A stretch of DNA of 25,795 bases from positions 1-25,795 of the IMG/VR virus record IMGVR_UViG_3300031857_001224, one strand, 5' to 3'. The notes below the pieces were generated by a model, which did not search any database, had not been told where the DNA came from, and saw only the letters and a list, made by a program, of their open reading frames with translations. Made by a program: the position numbers and the translations under genes. How positions within the stretch are numbered: the stretch's first letter is position 1; every line of letters begins with the position of its first letter. Shown in pieces: positions 1-6,492 of the stretch. Origin of the DNA: a virus.

Positions 1-112
1 CGTGATCGTCATGGCTCCAAGCCAACCCGTGCCAATGCTGACCCGTGAGTTTTGCCACCGCGTATTCGGCAACGGCCGCCACGCAATGTGAGGTTTGGGA
101 ATCGTCAGCCTT
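1..112. repeat. Terminal direct repeat, left copy (circular closure)
   Basis: Bases 1-112 match 25684-25795 except for one mismatch, T at 12 against C at 25695. The 100 bases from 13 to 112 are identical. The coding frame of the gene at the right end continues through the repeat into base 113 and on to a start codon at 253, as expected if the repeat is an overlap of a circular or circularly permuted molecule. A true short direct terminal repeat is possible but would have to cut a gene in two. Confidence 0.93.
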
Positions 113-253
113 TGTGCGGTCAATGCCCTGATAATGGCGCGCATCGCCCACCCCTGCATTGGCTGCTTCGCGCTGCAACCCAACCGCCCACGCCTGTTCG
201 AATTCCGATTGCGTGAGGTGCACCATCTCGCCCTTCGGCAGGTAATCAATCAT
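1..253 (-). CDS. Join-spanning hypothetical protein, N-terminal part
   Basis: This is the 5' part of a gene whose 3' part lies at 25391-25795. Joined through the terminal repeat, it encodes about 181 residues. The ATG at 253 overlaps the stop of the exonuclease gene by 8 bases, with only a weak GGTGG upstream. The N-terminal part reads MIDYLPKGEMVHLT and continues through a DARHYQG segment to DDSQTSHC, just before the AEYAVAK motif. The pattern resembles a family of unknown function that I recall from actinobacteriophages. Its place between the exonuclease and the Rad52-like annealing protein suggests a role in recombination or DNA processing. Base 12 in this copy changes one Arg codon of the right-hand copy to His. 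Confidence 0.85.
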   Translation of the reverse strand, partial: MIDYLPKGEMVHLTQSEFEQAWAVGLQREAANAGVGDARHYQGIDRTKADDSQTSHCVAAVAEYAVAKLTGQHWHGLAWSHDDH

Positions 254-1193
254 TGGTGCCACCATCGCGCACGATGAATCGGCGCGTGCCCGGCTTCACG
301 GTGGTGTAGGTGGCCACTACCTGTGGCAATACCCCTGCCGCCTGTGCCGCCAATTTCCAATCGGTGGTTTCGGTAGGGCGGGATTGGCGCCAATAGATTG
401 CCCAATTGCCCCCCGCAATTCCGCCGTTTTCACCGATCGCCTCTTTGATGATCATTTCAAGGGCGCCCTTTTTCTGCTCCAAGAAATGCAATTCGGTGTT
501 GCATTCCCTGAGCTGCTCATACACCCGCTCAATCTTTTCATCGGCGGTCAAGATCACGTCGCTATCCTGAGGCGTTGCCATCGCATAGGCGGCAGCATCA
601 AGCGCCTCAAGGGCAGGCGGCGTTTTGGTATCTACGGCCTCAAGAAAGAGCATGGCGCTTCGCTGAATCTCAGCCCACAGCGCCGGGTCAAATTGCACCC
701 GCTCAATCTTGAACACCAACCCACCCAAGAGCGCCACCACGTCGCACCATTCGGCGCCCACGATCCCCATTTGGGTAGTCACCTGCACCACCACCTCAGG
801 CGGCACGGGGTACATGCTCCAACGCGGTGAGGCTGAGGTTTTGATTTCAACGATGCCCTCAGGTTGCCCCGCAATCGTTCGATCAAGGCTTGCCATGATG
901 CGGGGGTGCCGCTTCAGGCGCACGATGCCGTTTGATTTTCGGAGCTTCACGCCGCGTTCAATTTCGTAGTAGTGCGCAACCGCATCTTCAAGAATCACGC
1001 CCCGGTGGGCGGCCGCGCCAACCACCTGTGGTGGCACCGCGCCCGTTTTCTCTGCCCACAATTGATAGGGTGTGCGGTACGGGCTCACGCCCATGACCGC
1101 CGCCATGTCTGAAGCCCCAAGCCCTGTGCGGCGCAGCTCATGCCACGCCTCAGAGCGTTGAGCCGCCTTGACGAATTCAAACGCCTTTGCCAT
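246..1193 (-). CDS. YqaJ/lambda-exonuclease-type recombinase nuclease
   Basis: A predicted 315-residue 5'-3' exonuclease of the YqaJ viral recombinase family, which produces single strands for annealing-type recombination. The N-terminal block R-x-x-GLGASDMAAVMGVSPY is the family signature. PD-(D/E)XK residues are visible as Glu69 (VILED), Asp104 (ASLDR), Glu116 and Lys118 (VEIKTS). The C-terminal part contains a probable coiled coil around YEQLRECNTELHFLEQ. I chose the ATG at 1193 because GGAGGGG sits 6-7 bases upstream; an in-frame start at 1229 lacks this. The first bases overlap the FmdB-like gene. Across the circular join the next genes are a hypothetical protein and the Rad52-like annealing protein, so exonuclease and annealase form a SynExo-type pair. 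Confidence 0.92.
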   Translation of the reverse strand: MAKAFEFVKAAQRSEAWHELRRTGLGASDMAAVMGVSPYRTPYQLWAEKTGAVPPQVVGAAAHRGVILEDAVAHYYEIERGVKLRKSNGIVRLKRHPRIMASLDRTIAGQPEGIVEIKTSASPRWSMYPVPPEVVVQVTTQMGIVGAEWCDVVALLGGLVFKIERVQFDPALWAEIQRSAMLFLEAVDTKTPPALEALDAAAYAMATPQDSDVILTADEKIERVYEQLRECNTELHFLEQKKGALEMIIKEAIGENGGIAGGNWAIYWRQSRPTETTDWKLAAQAAGVLPQVVATYTTVKPGTRRFIVRDGGTND

Positions 1194-1374
1194 TTGCACC
1201 CCTCCGATCTTTCTTTGCGAAGCCCTCACCCTTGAAGATCACGGCAGGTGGGCTGAATACCCGCCACAATTTTGCGCCGCATGCCTCATGTCGCAATGCC
1301 GTGCGCCCGTCAGCCGGGGCAAGCACCTCAACAATCACCTTGCATGTGCGGCATTGGTAATCGTAGGTGGGCAC
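1177..1374 (-). CDS. FmdB-like small zinc-ribbon protein
   Basis: A predicted 65-residue zinc-ribbon protein. The start PTYDYQCRTCK and the later FKGEGFAKKDRR match the architecture of FmdB-family putative regulatory proteins, which begin MPTYEYxCxxC and contain an IFKGxGF block. Cys8 and Cys11 form the first knuckle. The usual second CxxC is reduced to HEACG, so the fourth ligand may be His29 or metal binding may be weakened. I prefer the GTG at 1374, because GGTGGG lies 7 bases upstream and it gives the family N-terminus; an ATG at 1389 has no ribosome site. The gene starts 2 bases after the previous stop and overlaps the exonuclease gene. Confidence 0.8.
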   Translation of the reverse strand: MPTYDYQCRTCKVIVEVLAPADGRTALRHEACGAKLWRVFSPPAVIFKGEGFAKKDRRGANGKGV

Positions 1375-1376
1375 GG

Positions 1377-1547
1377 TCAGCCCACCCATCGCACGATCAA
1401 CGCGGCGGCAATCACCACCACCATGAAAACAAACGTGAGGCGCTGCCGTTGGCGGCGGCGCTCATCGAATGCAAACACCTCAAGGCTTGACGGCTTACGC
1501 AGGCCGCCGATGCTGCGCGGCTGCCCGCTGCGATTCAAGGCGCTCAC
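1377..1547 (-). CDS. Small single-pass membrane protein, 56 aa
   Basis: Function unknown. The GTG at 1547 overlaps the preceding stop as GTGA, suggesting translational coupling, and a GGCGGTG element lies upstream. The N-terminal half is soluble and basic, with FAFDERRRQRQR just before a hydrophobic helix LTFVFMVVVIAAALIV, followed by RWVG. The positive-inside rule predicts a cytoplasmic N-terminus. It could be an accessory membrane protein altering the host envelope or a superinfection factor; the sequence alone does not decide. Confidence 0.6.
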   Translation of the reverse strand: MSALNRSGQPRSIGGLRKPSSLEVFAFDERRRQRQRLTFVFMVVVIAAALIVRWVG

Positions 1548-1630
1548 GCTGCACCGCCAACAATGAGCACCACGATGATGCAGCCCACAAAGATTGCGAA
1601 GGTCAAGAATTCCTGAATTGCCGTGATCAT
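1544..1630 (-). CDS. Tiny membrane protein, 28 aa
   Basis: A 28-residue reading frame, MITAIQEFLTFAIFVGC followed by IIVVLIVGGAA, almost entirely one transmembrane helix. Its reality is supported by a strong GGGAGGTGG ribosome site 3-9 bases before the ATG at 1630, an ATGA overlap with the upstream gene, and a GTGA overlap with the downstream gene. Function unknown. Pairing with the adjacent 56-residue membrane protein suggests the two may act together. Confidence 0.6.
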   Translation of the reverse strand: MITAIQEFLTFAIFVGCIIVVLIVGGAA

Positions 1631-1779
1631 TTGCCACCTCCCAAAAGATTTTCGCGCCCCTTTACGGGCACATAGCATTTGGCGCATACGGCAATCAAGC
1701 CGCCCTGCGCATTCTTCACCACCTGCAAATACCCGTGGCGGGCAGATACGGGGCAGAGATTCCAAAAGGCTGAGCTCAT
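1627..1779 (-). CDS. Small Cys-containing protein, 50 aa
   Basis: Function unknown. The ATG at 1779 has TAGGTG upstream and overlaps the previous stop as ATGA; its own stop overlaps the next ATG the same way. The sequence contains a CPVSARH segment near residue 9 and CAKC at residues 32-35, a spacing that could bind one zinc ion. It ends in a Gly/Lys tail. It belongs to a run of very small Cys-rich proteins downstream of the promoter at 2335. Confidence 0.65.
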   Translation of the reverse strand: MSSAFWNLCPVSARHGYLQVVKNAQGGLIAVCAKCYVPVKGRENLLGGGK

Positions 1780-1982
1780 CGTGCACCTACCAATTCGGCA
1801 GGCACGCAATCGCATGAATCGCATGAGGCCGCAAAGGCATCATCAACACGGGCGGCGCGCCATTCTTCGCGTGTCATGCCGGGGTTTGTTTCTAGCACCC
1901 CCATGACGCAATCAACGCAGAGCCGATCACCCTGCTTCACTACGTATTGGTACAAACCCGTTGGGCTTACCTTCGCGCTCAT
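1776..1982 (-). CDS. Small Cys-rich protein, 68 aa
   Basis: Function unknown. The ATG at 1982 follows GGAGGTG at good spacing and shares one base with the upstream stop (TAATG). Two Cys pairs are visible, CVDC near the middle and CDSCDC near the end, giving a plausible zinc site. The segment MTREEWRAARVDDAFAAS between them is predicted helical. The 3' end overlaps the next gene by 4 bases. Small phage zinc proteins of this kind often bind host proteins or nucleic acid, but nothing here identifies a target. Confidence 0.68.
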   Translation of the reverse strand: MSAKVSPTGLYQYVVKQGDRLCVDCVMGVLETNPGMTREEWRAARVDDAFAASCDSCDCVPAELVGAR

Positions 1983-2251
1983 TAGCGCACCTCCAACGCT
2001 GATCGATTCGCCCAACGGTTGAGCTTCACAATGAGCCGGCCGCTTGCCAACGTTTTGATCGCGTACGTGATCTCTGAGGCGTCAAGGGTTGCGCTAATGC
2101 TCTCAACCGTGTGAGCGCATGAAAAAACATTTGCGGCAACCGCGCTCACGCTTACGGTGACCGCGTACCCGCAATCTTCGCAGGTGCGCTCATCGTTCAC
2201 GATTTCCCCAATTACCGCGGCGTATGTTGCCTGTGTGAGGAATGCTGCCAT
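1982..2251 (-). CDS. Hypothetical protein with CEDC motif, 89 aa
   Basis: First gene after the promoter at 2335-2307. The ATG at 2251 has GGAGGG 7 bases upstream; an in-frame upstream codon at 2266 is disfavoured. The protein has a CEDC pair near residue 24, a third Cys near residue 45, and a C-terminal ITYAIKTLASGRLIVKLNRW stretch of mixed strand and helix. No family is recognised. Its position suggests immediate-early expression. Confidence 0.7.
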   Translation of the reverse strand: MAAFLTQATYAAVIGEIVNDERTCEDCGYAVTVSVSAVAANVFSCAHTVESISATLDASEITYAIKTLASGRLIVKLNRWANRSALEVR

Positions 2252-2274
2252 TTGTTTACCCTCCAAAATCAGGC

Positions 2275-2288
2275 GCCCCGTTTGGGGC
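2275..2288. other. Weak hairpin in early leader
   Basis: GCCCC and GGGGC (5 bp) flank a four-base loop between the predicted transcription start and the ribosome site of the first early gene. There is no T run after it on the minus strand, so it is not a convincing terminator there. It could affect leader folding. Confidence 0.3.
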
Positions 2289-2306
2289 TGTTTCCCTGAC
2301 CCCCGA

Positions 2307-2335
2307 AAGATAGCCTAACGGTTTGCCCCCGTCAA
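2307..2335 (-). promoter_or_regulatory. Sigma70-like promoter for the early operon
   Basis: On the minus strand, TTGACG (2335-2330) and TATCTT (2312-2307) are separated by exactly 17 bases. They match 5 of 6 and 4 of 6 consensus positions. The -35 element overlaps the stop codon of the Lar-like gene, and the predicted start near 2300 leaves a leader of about 50 bases to the ATG at 2251. This is the best promoter match I found, in one of the few intergenic gaps. Confidence 0.6.
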
Positions 2336-2535
2336 CCCCCTGTTTCAGGATCGGGCAACCCCCCTGCCTGTGCCGCCTCAACCACCACCCTGAGGCACCC
2401 CCCGCACAGGCTTTGGCTGAGCACCCAAGCCACCCCGTGCGGCCCCGTATTCGCTACCTGCTCCCCGTAGGCGTAAAGCCTGCCCGATTCCCCACAAACC
2501 GGGCAGGGCTTCAGCTCATGTTCAGCCGTTGGCAT
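2332..2535 (-). CDS. Lar-like zinc-ribbon protein, 67 aa
   Basis: A small zinc protein with an N-terminal ELKPCPVCGESGRLY and a second pair CGGC about 35 residues later. The layout resembles the Lar restriction-alleviation / zinc-ribbon family (L-x-PCPFCG ... CxxCG). Lar of the Rac prophage modulates type I restriction, but many family members are uncharacterised, so the function is only suggested. The ATG at 2535 overlaps the phosphoesterase stop by 14 bases, with no strong ribosome site, so translation is probably coupled. A TTG at 2541 is an alternative start. It is the last gene before the early promoter. Confidence 0.65.
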   Translation of the reverse strand: MPTAEHELKPCPVCGESGRLYAYGEQVANTGPHGVAWVLSQSLCGGCLRVVVEAAQAGGLPDPETGG

Positions 2536-3547
2536 CTTCAAGGCGCACTAGGTATTCGGCGGTGACGCCACCTTTGCCGAAGAACAGCGCCCATTGCGCA
2601 GGCGTGCCGCTTGCCGCCAGCCATTCTTGGGCGTAGCGGTTTGAAGATTCAATGCTTGCATTGCCCCAAACCGTGTGCGCGCCATCGGATAGCACCAACC
2701 TTGCAGGCGTGTGCCAATGGCCGTAAAACAGGTAATCGAACGGCTGCACCGAAAGATTCCAACCCTGTGCCCGCTTCGCAATGGCGTAGTACGGCAAGCC
2801 GAATGCGCCACCTCTGAATTGATCACCGTGAACGAGCATGGCGGTTTTGCCGCCCGGCAGATTCAGCGTGTCATACCAATGGCGCCCACCCATCGTGAGG
2901 CTCTCGCGCCAATCAACGCGCTTTTCAGCCTTGAGATGTTCAGCCGCTACGCGGTACAAAATCGCATCGGCGTTTGATTCGTTCGAATGATCACCGAAGC
3001 GGCCCAACCGCCCGTGGTTTCCGATCGCCCCGCGCACGGTCACCTTCGGTGCAAGCGCCGCCATTGATCGCACGAATTGTGCAAGCATGCCCGCGCCCTC
3101 AAAAATCTGAACGTACAAACCGCCGCGCTCTACCTCATAGGCTTGGCTTGGGAAAATGTTTCCATCGCTCTCTACGAAATCCCCCAAGAGCACGCAGGCA
3201 ATTTCTTTCACGGGCGTGCCGTGCAGCTCGATGAGCCGCTGCACCTTTGAAGCCAACAGGGCAATGCGTGCCTTCGCAATGTCAATGCCGTAGGTTTCGG
3301 AATGCTTGCCCAATTGCCAATCGCCCAAGAGCACCACCAACGTTTCGGCTTCGCCCTTTTTGTTTGAGGCCTTCGGCTTGGGCACCGGGGCAATCGTGAT
3401 GCTAAGCGCCGCATCTTTGGCGGCCTGATACACCGCCGCCACCAATTCTTCACGGGCGGCATCGCGCTTTGCCAATTGGCGCAGAGCCCGTTTGTGGGCT
3501 TCGGTCACCTCATGCAGGCGCTGTTCAAGCTGCAATTCTTCGCTCAT
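2522..3547 (-). CDS. Calcineurin-like metallophosphoesterase
   Basis: A predicted dimetal phosphoesterase of about 341 residues. Motifs appear in family order: Asp76 and His82 (GDWQLGKH), Asp123 (LLGDFVESD), Asn177-His178 (IGNHGR), His240 (LVHGD) and His277/His279 (GHWHTP). Residues 1-45 look like a coiled coil. Members of this superfamily include Mre11/SbcD-type nucleases and phosphodiesterases; phages often carry one of unknown substrate. The ATG at 3547 overlaps the preceding stop as ATGA. An ATG at 3562 with a GGGG upstream is an alternative. It follows a small HTH protein, a pairing I recall from other phages, so the two may share regulation. Confidence 0.9.
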   Translation of the reverse strand: MSEELQLEQRLHEVTEAHKRALRQLAKRDAAREELVAAVYQAAKDAALSITIAPVPKPKASNKKGEAETLVVLLGDWQLGKHSETYGIDIAKARIALLASKVQRLIELHGTPVKEIACVLLGDFVESDGNIFPSQAYEVERGGLYVQIFEGAGMLAQFVRSMAALAPKVTVRGAIGNHGRLGRFGDHSNESNADAILYRVAAEHLKAEKRVDWRESLTMGGRHWYDTLNLPGGKTAMLVHGDQFRGGAFGLPYYAIAKRAQGWNLSVQPFDYLFYGHWHTPARLVLSDGAHTVWGNASIESSNRYAQEWLAASGTPAQWALFFGKGGVTAEYLVRLEDANG

Positions 3548-3774
3548 GATTTGCACGCGCATTCGCCCCGGCGGTGCCGTGCGATTGTCCAAAATGAAAT
3601 GGTGAAGCCGCGCTTTTCAAGCCATGAGGTGAGCGCCTTATTGGTAATAGCAGGATCGGCAAGCCCAACCTGCAACGTTTCCCAATCATCACCCTGAAGG
3701 TGAACGGCAGCCATGCCGCACGGCGGCCCCTTTCGGGGGCGGCTCAGCGCCCTGAGCTCATCAAGCGAATTCAT
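3544..3774 (-). CDS. Small helix-turn-helix protein, 76 aa
   Basis: A predicted DNA-binding protein. The C-terminal half has an HTH-like pattern: DPAITNKALTSWLEKRG as the first helices, a turn, then ISFWTIARHRRGECAC as the recognition helix and basic end. Similar small proteins ending RHRRGxCxC occur in other phages as I recall. The ATG at 3774 has GGAGGT 6-7 bases upstream. The gene lies directly behind the intergenic region with two 11-base repeats, so autoregulation is a reasonable hypothesis. The terminal CAC could also bind metal. Confidence 0.75.
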   Translation of the reverse strand: MNSLDELRALSRPRKGPPCGMAAVHLQGDDWETLQVGLADPAITNKALTSWLEKRGFTISFWTIARHRRGECACKS

Positions 3775-3794
3775 CGGGTACCTCCAAACACTAC

Positions 3795-3855
3795 GTGCCA
3801 CCTGTTCAGGTGACTATTCGCAGCCTACACCCGATGTTGTGCCACCTGTGTGGCA
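3795..3855. promoter_or_regulatory. Operator-like repeat region upstream of HTH gene
   Basis: GTGCCACCTGT occurs twice, at 3795-3805 and 3839-3849, with a 44-base period, close to four helical turns. Each copy lies in an inverted repeat: CACCTG-TT-CAGGTG at 3799-3812 and TGCCAC-CTGT-GTGGCA at 3840-3855. No convincing -35/-10 pair was found between them, only a weak AATAGT. The 3840-3855 hairpin begins about 9 bases after the lysin stop and might also serve as an mRNA end. Confidence 0.45.
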
Positions 3856-3864
3856 GGGTGTGTG

Positions 3865-5025
3865 TTAGGGCTTTTCTTTGATGCCGAAGGCGCTGTTTTT
3901 AGGGTCAAGGTATTTCACCAATACCTGCAACCCTGAGGCAAGCCCTGCCGAAAGCACCGTGCGGAAATCGCCGCCGCTAATGTCAAGCAGGGGAATGCCC
4001 AACCCAAGCGCCACCGAAATGCTCACCGTCACAAAGGTGCGCACAAATTCAATCAGCGCCTCATCAATCCCGGTGTTGTCTTTGATGTATCGAATGAATG
4101 TCAACATTTTTGCGGGCACACCTTTCACCTTTGATGCAGCCGCCGCCGCACCTGTGGCGGCTGTAAGCGCCCTCCCGCTGACCGCCTCCCAATTTACACC
4201 CTCAAGAGCCTTGCCCACCTGATCTGCCACGCTAGGTGTTGCGGGCTTTGGTGCGGCCTGTGGGGCTTCAACCTTCGGCGCAGGCTTCGGCGCGGCAACG
4301 GGCGTTGGCGCAGGCTGTGGCGCAGGGGTTGGCTGTGGCTGTGGTGCAGGCGTTGCAACCGGGGCAACAGGTGCAGGGGCAGCCTTACGCGCAGGGTGCG
4401 TGACAATGAGCAGCGCCTTGAAATCCTGCTTCAGCTTGCCCGCCTTCACCTTACTATTTGCGATCTGCCGCAATTGATCTTCGGTGACAGGCACCGCGTA
4501 TTTCTCAGCGGCGGTTTTCTCATCGCGTGTTGGGCAGGCCCATTGCCACCCGTGATCTTCACACCACCCCGCTGAGGTCATGTGCCCATACCCTGCAACA
4601 AGCTTCTGAGGCGCATGCTTGCCCCACCATTTGCGCCAACGGTCATGCCACGCGCTGATCGGTACGCCCGCGGGATACCCAACAGGCTGTTGCACCCACA
4701 CCATCAATGCTGCGCCCTGCTTCGCTGCCTCTACGGCATCGGCCCATGATTTGGCATAGCGGGCTTTACCCCCAAGCACGGCAATTGTTTTGGCGGCTTC
4801 AGGCAGAGAGCCGCCCGCATCGCTCACGCCCTGTTTGTCTTTTCGCCCGGTGGCTTTCTCGAATGCCGCAACACCCTGCGCGGCGGTGTAGGTGACGGCG
4901 TACCCGCTCGCCCATGAAACGGCGGCGGCGCATGATGACCATGTGCAATCGTCAAGAATCTGATTGGCGCCCTTCAATTGGGCTTCGGAATCGGCGTACA
5001 ATTGTGAGGCCACTAGGTATCTCAC
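3865..5025 (-). CDS. Endolysin: cysteine peptidase fused to holin-like tail
   Basis: A 386-residue protein in three parts. Residues 1-205 look like a papain/C39-like peptidase or amidase: Cys27 in DDCTWSSCAAAVSW is the likely nucleophile, with His148 in GYGHMTSAGW and an acidic residue near 157. Residues 212-270 are an Ala/Pro-rich linker (DNA 4216-4392). Residues 285-386 hold two hydrophobic helices, about 327-347 and 357-371, and end LDPKNSAFG, like actinophage r1t-type holins. A lysin carrying its own holin-like membrane domain is unusual; it may be membrane-tethered. The GTG at 5025 overlaps the preceding stop as GTGA. Peptidase versus amidase activity cannot be decided from sequence alone. 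Confidence 0.8.
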   Translation of the reverse strand: MRYLVASQLYADSEAQLKGANQILDDCTWSSCAAAVSWASGYAVTYTAAQGVAAFEKATGRKDKQGVSDAGGSLPEAAKTIAVLGGKARYAKSWADAVEAAKQGAALMVWVQQPVGYPAGVPISAWHDRWRKWWGKHAPQKLVAGYGHMTSAGWCEDHGWQWACPTRDEKTAAEKYAVPVTEDQLRQIANSKVKAGKLKQDFKALLIVTHPARKAAPAPVAPVATPAPQPQPTPAPQPAPTPVAAPKPAPKVEAPQAAPKPATPSVADQVGKALEGVNWEAVSGRALTAATGAAAAASKVKGVPAKMLTFIRYIKDNTGIDEALIEFVRTFVTVSISVALGLGIPLLDISGGDFRTVLSAGLASGLQVLVKYLDPKNSAFGIKEKP

Positions 5026-5276
5026 CCTGCAACCTCAGCCTTGATCATCATTGCGATGGCACGGGCAGCCGCCTCATAGTCAAGCGCGCCGCTCACGGGG
5101 TGCCCTTCGGTGACGCCTTCGGCGTAATCGTTGCCATCTTCAGCGCGGCGCCACAGGGTGCCACCAAACGCGGTGTGCGTATCATTCGGCACCACCGCCA
5201 CCCATTCGCCCGGCGCAACGGCAACGCGCGCCCAACCCTGCGCCGCTACCTCTTCGATGTAATCGCTAAACGTCAT
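5022..5276 (-). CDS. Hypothetical protein in lysis region, 84 aa
   Basis: No family recognised. It is a soluble protein beginning MTFSDYIEEVAAQGWARVAV, with several Trp residues, a predicted beta-rich middle and a C-terminal helix EAAARAIAMMIKAEVAG. The ATG at 5276 shares its A with the preceding TGA, and AAAGG lies 5 bases upstream. It sits between a two-helix membrane protein and the lysin, so a regulatory or accessory role in lysis is possible but unproved. Confidence 0.65.
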   Translation of the reverse strand: MTFSDYIEEVAAQGWARVAVAPGEWVAVVPNDTHTAFGGTLWRRAEDGNDYAEGVTEGHPVSGALDYEAAARAIAMMIKAEVAG

Positions 5277-5455
5277 CAACCTTTACCCCATCTCAACGGC
5301 CCTGTGATTGCCCAAAGGGCGATCAATCCCAAAATGCATGCGCCTACAAAATCGCGCGTGCCAGATTCTGGCAGCACGATCCAAGCCACCATCATGCCCA
5401 ACCATGTGAACGATGAGGCGGTGAAATCCAAAACAAAATCAATCAGGTGCTTCAC
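5276..5455 (-). CDS. Two-helix membrane protein, candidate holin, 59 aa
   Basis: A short gene starting at GTG 5455, overlapping the preceding stop as GTGA and ending in TGATG with the next gene. The 59 residues start MKHLIDFVLDFTASSFTWLG and contain two hydrophobic segments, roughly residues 16-29 (SFTWLGMMVAWIVL) and 36-52 (FVGACILGLIALWAITG). The end PLRWGKG is basic. Size, topology and position just upstream of the lysin fit a small holin or antiholin. No holin family is firmly recognised. Confidence 0.7.
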   Translation of the reverse strand: MKHLIDFVLDFTASSFTWLGMMVAWIVLPESGTRDFVGACILGLIALWAITGPLRWGKG

Positions 5456-6492
5456 GGTTTCGCCTTTCGTGAGCCTCCAATTGACGATGCCGCCGCGGCT
5501 GCCGCCGCTGCCGCTTGGGCAACCTGCGTGACAATCACGGCGGGCACAATTGTAGCGGCTGCTTTCTCTTTTTCTTCAGGCGTTAGATCGTGTCCAAGAT
5601 TGGCAACGAATGCCGCGGCCTGCCCTACCGCTTCGCTGACCGCTGCCGCCGCCTCACCAATGGCAGCCGCCACCTCTTCAGCCGCCGCGCCGGGGTCAAA
5701 GGGCACAGGCTCAGGGGTGGGCTCAACGGTGGGCGAAGGCGTGGGCTCAGGGGTCACGCTAGGGCTCACCTCAGGCGAAGGCTCAGGCGTAGGGGTTTGC
5801 GCCACGGTGGGGCTAGGTGAGGGCGATTCAGGGGCAGGGGGCGGGGTTGGGCTAGGCGAAGGCGTAGCGGGGCTAGGGGAGGGCTCTACGCTAGGCGCAG
5901 GGCTAGGCTCAGGGCTAGGATCAGGGCTAGGGCTAGGTTGAGGGCTATTAGTTGGCGAAGGCTCAATGGGTGGCGTGGGCTCATAGGTGGGCACCTCTTC
6001 GCTAGGCTGCACGCTAGGCAGCGGGGTTGCCTCCGGGCTAGGGTCAGGGGAAGGCTCAGGGCTTGCAGGTACAAAGGCGGGGTCACTAATGGTGAGCACC
6101 CCCGCGCCGCAACAGGTATCAACCGCCCACACGCCGAAGCCGTACACGTCACCCGGCTGCACCTCAAATTGAATGCCGCCATTGCCTTGCACGCCTTCGC
6201 TCATGAGATCGGTGGCAACGCCATTGATCAAGAATTGCGGCCGATCGAAATGCGCCGAATCGGTGGTGGCGTATTCCCAAAGCAGCCACACCGTGCCCGC
6301 TGCATCGGCCGTGGTGGTGTAGGTGGTGACGTGAGAGCCGCCGCCACCATCGGCACCCGTGATGACAAAGCCACCGTCAATGAGCTGCACGGTGCCATTG
6401 GCGGTGGTGGTAAATACCCATTCAGCCGCGGCCACAGGTACGGCACGCCACAAAACGAAAGCGGCAAGCAGCGGCAAGAGCACGCGCCGCAT
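5452..6492 (-). CDS. Secreted Ser/Pro-rich protein with beta-sandwich domain
   Basis: A 346-residue protein with a signal peptide (MRRVLLPLLAAFVLW, then RAVPVAAAE). A beta-rich domain spans about residues 23-140, with alternating Thr/Gly strands, a WLLWEYATTDS segment and an unusual Cys-Cys pair in VDTCCGAG. A long Pro/Ser/Glu linker follows (about 142-267). The Ala-rich helical end includes GHDLTPEEKEKAAATIVPA and a run of Ala before a basic tail. The beta domain resembles secreted adhesion-like modules, but no family is certain. The ATG at 6492 overlaps the previous stop as TAATG with AGGGC upstream. Secretion into the cell wall or display from it is inferred. Confidence 0.75.
   Translation of the reverse strand: MRRVLLPLLAAFVLWRAVPVAAAEWVFTTTANGTVQLIDGGFVITGADGGGGSHVTTYTTTADAAGTVWLLWEYATTDSAHFDRPQFLINGVATDLMSEGVQGNGGIQFEVQPGDVYGFGVWAVDTCCGAGVLTISDPAFVPASPEPSPDPSPEATPLPSVQPSEEVPTYEPTPPIEPSPTNSPQPSPSPDPSPEPSPAPSVEPSPSPATPSPSPTPPPAPESPSPSPTVAQTPTPEPSPEVSPSVTPEPTPSPTVEPTPEPVPFDPGAAAEEVAAAIGEAAAAVSEAVGQAAAFVANLGHDLTPEEKEKAAATIVPAVIVTQVAQAAAAAAAAASSIGGSRKAKP
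5692..6069 (-). repeat. Low-complexity Ser/Pro/Glu codon repeat
   Basis: This stretch encodes the linker of the secreted protein and is made of irregular short repeats of PSP, PEP and TPEP units, with DNA words such as GGGCTAGG and GGCTCAGG recurring on the plus strand. Such tracts can change length by slippage or recombination. They also generate long spurious open frames on the opposite strand. Confidence 0.85.

Noticed and set aside
1-112. Genuine direct terminal repeat of a linear genome
   Set aside because: The reading frame crosses the join seamlessly, so the overlap of a circular or permuted molecule is the simpler reading.
4914-5531. A 205-residue plus-strand open frame
   Set aside because: It lies antisense to three well-supported minus-strand genes with coupled starts and stops, and has no family features.
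5692-6069. Short-repeat array resembling a CRISPR or minisatellite
   Set aside because: Repeats are irregular codon-level PSP/PEP units inside an intact gene, without constant repeats and unique spacers.
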